Shown here in pieces: positions 5,102-6,943 of a stretch of 6,943 nt of DNA. The stretch comes from Verrucomicrobiota bacterium (GTDB taxonomy: Bacteria; Verrucomicrobiota; Verrucomicrobiia; Opitutales; Opitutaceae). Position numbers and translations under genes: made by a program. The notes under the pieces were generated by a model, which saw only the letters and a list, made by a program, of their open reading frames with translations, was not told where the DNA came from and ran no database searches. Within the stretch, counting starts at the first letter, position 1. Each line of letters starts with the position of its first letter. The stretch spans positions 1 to 6,943 of the forward strand of contig JAEWNN010000175.1 in assembly GCA_023457035.1 (NCBI GenBank). Direction: 5' to 3'.

Positions 5102-6943
5102 TCAAATATCGTCCGACCCCAACCAGCGAAAAGCGACGATCCGGAACCGGCGGCCAAGCGTCTGATTGACGGCGAGCGTCGCCGGCCACGCAGTAGCATC
5201 CTCGCTCGCGTCGACAAATTCCGGCAGTCGCTGCACCACTGCTTCGCACCAAGCTCGTGCAGCCACGTGATCCGGATCTCCGGCCTCGAGCGCCGGGTTG
5301 AGCGCCTCTGCTGCCACCCGGATCGTGAACGTGTCCGAACGTACCGCGAGCAGTGGCGCGAGGGTGTTCAGCACCGCCGCCTGCGACAACCAGTTCGCGG
5401 AGAATCGTGCAGGCGCCACTCCGCCGATGTCGCCGATGCAATCGGCGCGGCTGTTGAGCCCGGCGGCATCGATCGCCTCCTGCAGCACACCGCTGTTCAC
5501 AAACTCTGCCAGCGAGCGGAACGGTCTCGGCCGCGCCGCGAGCCGCGCCACCATCTCTCGCGCCAACCGTTGCACCGCCTCGTCGGAGAAACACCGGACG
5601 CCCCGCGCCGCTGCAGCCGCATACGGCGCCGACTGAGCGAAAACGAAAAATGGATTCTCCAGGTCCGCCGTCGTCCCGTCCTCGGCCGACCAGCCGAGCA
5701 CGGTCCGGCCGAGCACCACCGTCCACGCCGTCGGCGAGACCGCATTCACGTTGTACATTCCCTCGACACCCAGAAACCGCGCTGCGCCCAGACCTCCCAG
5801 CTGCGGCGCGCTCGGCGCCGAGCCTTCGGCATCGAGCACACGATGCCGCACCTGCGGCAGTCGTTGCCCCGGCATCCAGCTTCCCGCCACGGGATTGAAG
5901 AACGTCTCGTCGAAGACCGCGTTGCGTGCTCCCCCCCACGAATTGCCCACGCCGCAAGGCCGCTCGCCCGGCACCGACACCTGCGCCAGCGCCGCGATGC
6001 TCAGGTTGCGCTGCACCGTGAAGTCGTACGCCGCGAGTCCCCCACCTACTGCGAACAGTTCGCCGCTGGCGAACTGTCCCGTCACGGCCGCCGCGCTCGC
6101 TGCCGGATCCTCGCCCGCCGCCTCCCAGAACGTCGCCGAGTACTCGATCTCCGCACTCCTCAGATCCGGCCCAGCCTGCCGCGGCGCCGCCGGATCGACC
6201 CACTCGGCCCAGGTTGTTCGGCCCGGATCGAGCCGCCAGTGATAGCTCACTCCCAACCGCGCCACGGCCGGCGCTCCCGCGGCAAACGGCGCGTTACCCG
6301 GCACCGACCATTCGCCCGGCGCACATTGTCTGGAGAACGCTCCGCTCGGAAAGCCATCAAGCACCGTCAGCGGTGCGGCACCGGCGCTCGCCGTCGCGGC
6401 GGAAAGCTCCAGCCGGAGCAGCCGCCCCGCATCCGCCCCCGCCTCGATCCGCAGCACATCGTCGCCGTCATCTCCCGGCATCGGATCGTCCAGCGTCAGC
6501 CCGCTGTCCCAAGCCTGCTTGACCACGCACTCGACGACCACCACCTGTCCGGCGCCGATATCTCCGGACAAATCGACGGCGATCTCTCGCGTCGGTTCCA
6601 CCAAGTTCCGCAGGTCGACCTCGCCTGCCACGCCGGCCGGCCCTGCCACGCGCAACACCGGCAGCCCGGTGTCGACTGCACCACCTTCCGACCGCCGCCC
6701 ATCGATCCGCACCCGCAGATCGGCGACACCGCTCGGCGTCATCGCCAGCGGCAGGTTGAACGGGTTCCAGAGCTCAAGCCGCAATCGGCAGCCGATGAGC
6801 ACTCGCACACCACCCGCCTCGCGATACGGCACGAAGTCCAGCGCCCACTCGGTCACGATCGGCTTGATCTGCGCCGTCGGTTCGCCGCTCGCCGCCGTGC
6901 CGCCCGTCACCGGCAGCCGCCCGGCGACCGGGCGGAACCGCTC
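5102..6943 (-). CDS. Verru_Chthon cassette protein A-like protein (C-terminal part)
   Basis: The reading frame is open to the right edge, so only the last 613 residues are present; the N-terminus, where any signal or pilin-like leader would be, is missing. A GTG at 6910 is not the start, as coding continues upstream (ERFRPVAGRLPV). Numbering from the edge, I see LWNPFN (58-63), GVEGMYNVNAVSPTAWTVVLG (392-412), RPFRSLAEFVN (473-483), LSQAAVLNTLAPLL (519-532) running into VRSDTFTIR (534-542), WCEAVVQRLPEFVD (565-578), and the terminal GRRFRIVAFRWLG. I recognise these blocks from memory as the Verru_Chthon cassette protein A family, large proteins of Verrucomicrobiota found with pilin-like partners and of unknown role. 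Function in surface or secretion structures is only inference. The partner genes do not follow downstream, so they would lie upstream if present. The amidotransferase follows after 46 bases. Confidence 0.75.
   Translation of the reverse strand, partial: ERFRPVAGRLPVTGGTAASGEPTAQIKPIVTEWALDFVPYREAGGVRVLIGCRLRLELWNPFNLPLAMTPSGVADLRVRIDGRRSEGGAVDTGLPVLRVAGPAGVAGEVDLRNLVEPTREIAVDLSGDIGAGQVVVVECVVKQAWDSGLTLDDPMPGDDGDDVLRIEAGADAGRLLRLELSAATASAGAAPLTVLDGFPSGAFSRQCAPGEWSVPGNAPFAAGAPAVARLGVSYHWRLDPGRTTWAEWVDPAAPRQAGPDLRSAEIEYSATFWEAAGEDPAASAAAVTGQFASGELFAVGGGLAAYDFTVQRNLSIAALAQVSVPGERPCGVGNSWGGARNAVFDETFFNPVAGSWMPGQRLPQVRHRVLDAEGSAPSAPQLGGLGAARFLGVEGMYNVNAVSPTAWTVVLGRTVLGWSAEDGTTADLENPFFVFAQSAPYAAAAARGVRCFSDEAVQRLAREMVARLAARPRPFRSLAEFVNSGVLQEAIDAAGLNSRADCIGDIGGVAPARFSANWLSQAAVLNTLAPLLAVRSDTFTIRVAAEALNPALEAGDPDHVAARAWCEAVVQRLPEFVDASEDATAWPATLAVNQTLGRRFRIVAFRWLGSDDI
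6055..6077. repeat. Inverted repeat inside the Verru_Chthon-like gene
   Basis: ACAGTTCGCC (6055-6064) and GGCGAACTGT (6068-6077) form a perfect 10-bp stem with a 3-base loop (GCT). It is wholly within the coding frame and encodes around GQFASGELF. It is stronger than the many short GC stems expected here, but nothing shows a role. Confidence 0.4.

Noticed and set aside
5056..5217. N-terminal extension of the amidotransferase to an upstream ATG at 5217
   Set aside because: The extra 54 residues are basic and low in family character, overlap the end of the upstream gene, and precede the standard MRIHYLQHEPFEGLG start.
4905..6203. A 432-codon minus-strand open frame overlapping the Verru_Chthon-like gene
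   Set aside because: It is a Gly/Arg/Ala-rich frame-shifted shadow of the family-matching frame and joins into the amidotransferase region without any domain.

Overview
This window is GC-rich bacterial DNA, almost fully coding on the minus strand. The best lineage clue is the large partial gene at 5102-6943. Its C-terminal half carries the conserved blocks I associate with Verru_Chthon cassette protein A, a family known essentially from Verrucomicrobiota. With the high GC content, this suggests a verrucomicrobial genome, perhaps Opitutaceae-like. That placement is inference from the protein family and base composition; there is no rRNA marker here.

Layout in minus-strand transcription order, right to left: (1) 6943-5102, the C-terminal 613 residues of a Verru_Chthon cassette protein A-like protein, running off the right edge; (2) 5055-4360, a stand-alone class I glutamine amidotransferase-like protein of the GMP-synthase-like type; (3) 4359-4136, a 224-base gap holding a nearly perfect 50-base palindrome at 4241-4290; (4) a compact folate operon, folP (4135-3278), folB (3281-2919), folK (2922-2344) and a pabB-pabC fusion (2353-140). 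Consecutive folate genes overlap by 4 bases (ATGA), 4 bases (GTGA) and 10 bases, which indicates translational coupling. At the far left, a plus-strand reading frame ends at 52 and converges on the operon. Two hairpins lie in the 87-base gap between them.

The folate genes make a coherent pathway. The PabB domain forms aminodeoxychorismate and the PabC domain converts it to p-aminobenzoate. FolB makes 6-hydroxymethyl-dihydropterin from dihydroneopterin, FolK pyrophosphorylates it, and FolP joins the pterin to p-aminobenzoate to give dihydropteroate. GTP cyclohydrolase, a recognisable PabA, FolC and DHFR are not in the window. The nearby amidotransferase does not look like PabA.

The most unusual content is structural. 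Two palindromic elements share the left box AGGTAGGG and sit in the same orientation at both ends of pabBC; one of them forms the last codons of folK. A separate 50-base palindrome lies in the likely folP leader. A good Shine-Dalgarno plus ATG lies exactly at the PabB/PabC domain junction and could allow separate translation of PabC. I found no RNA gene, CRISPR array, insertion sequence or clear new multi-gene system.
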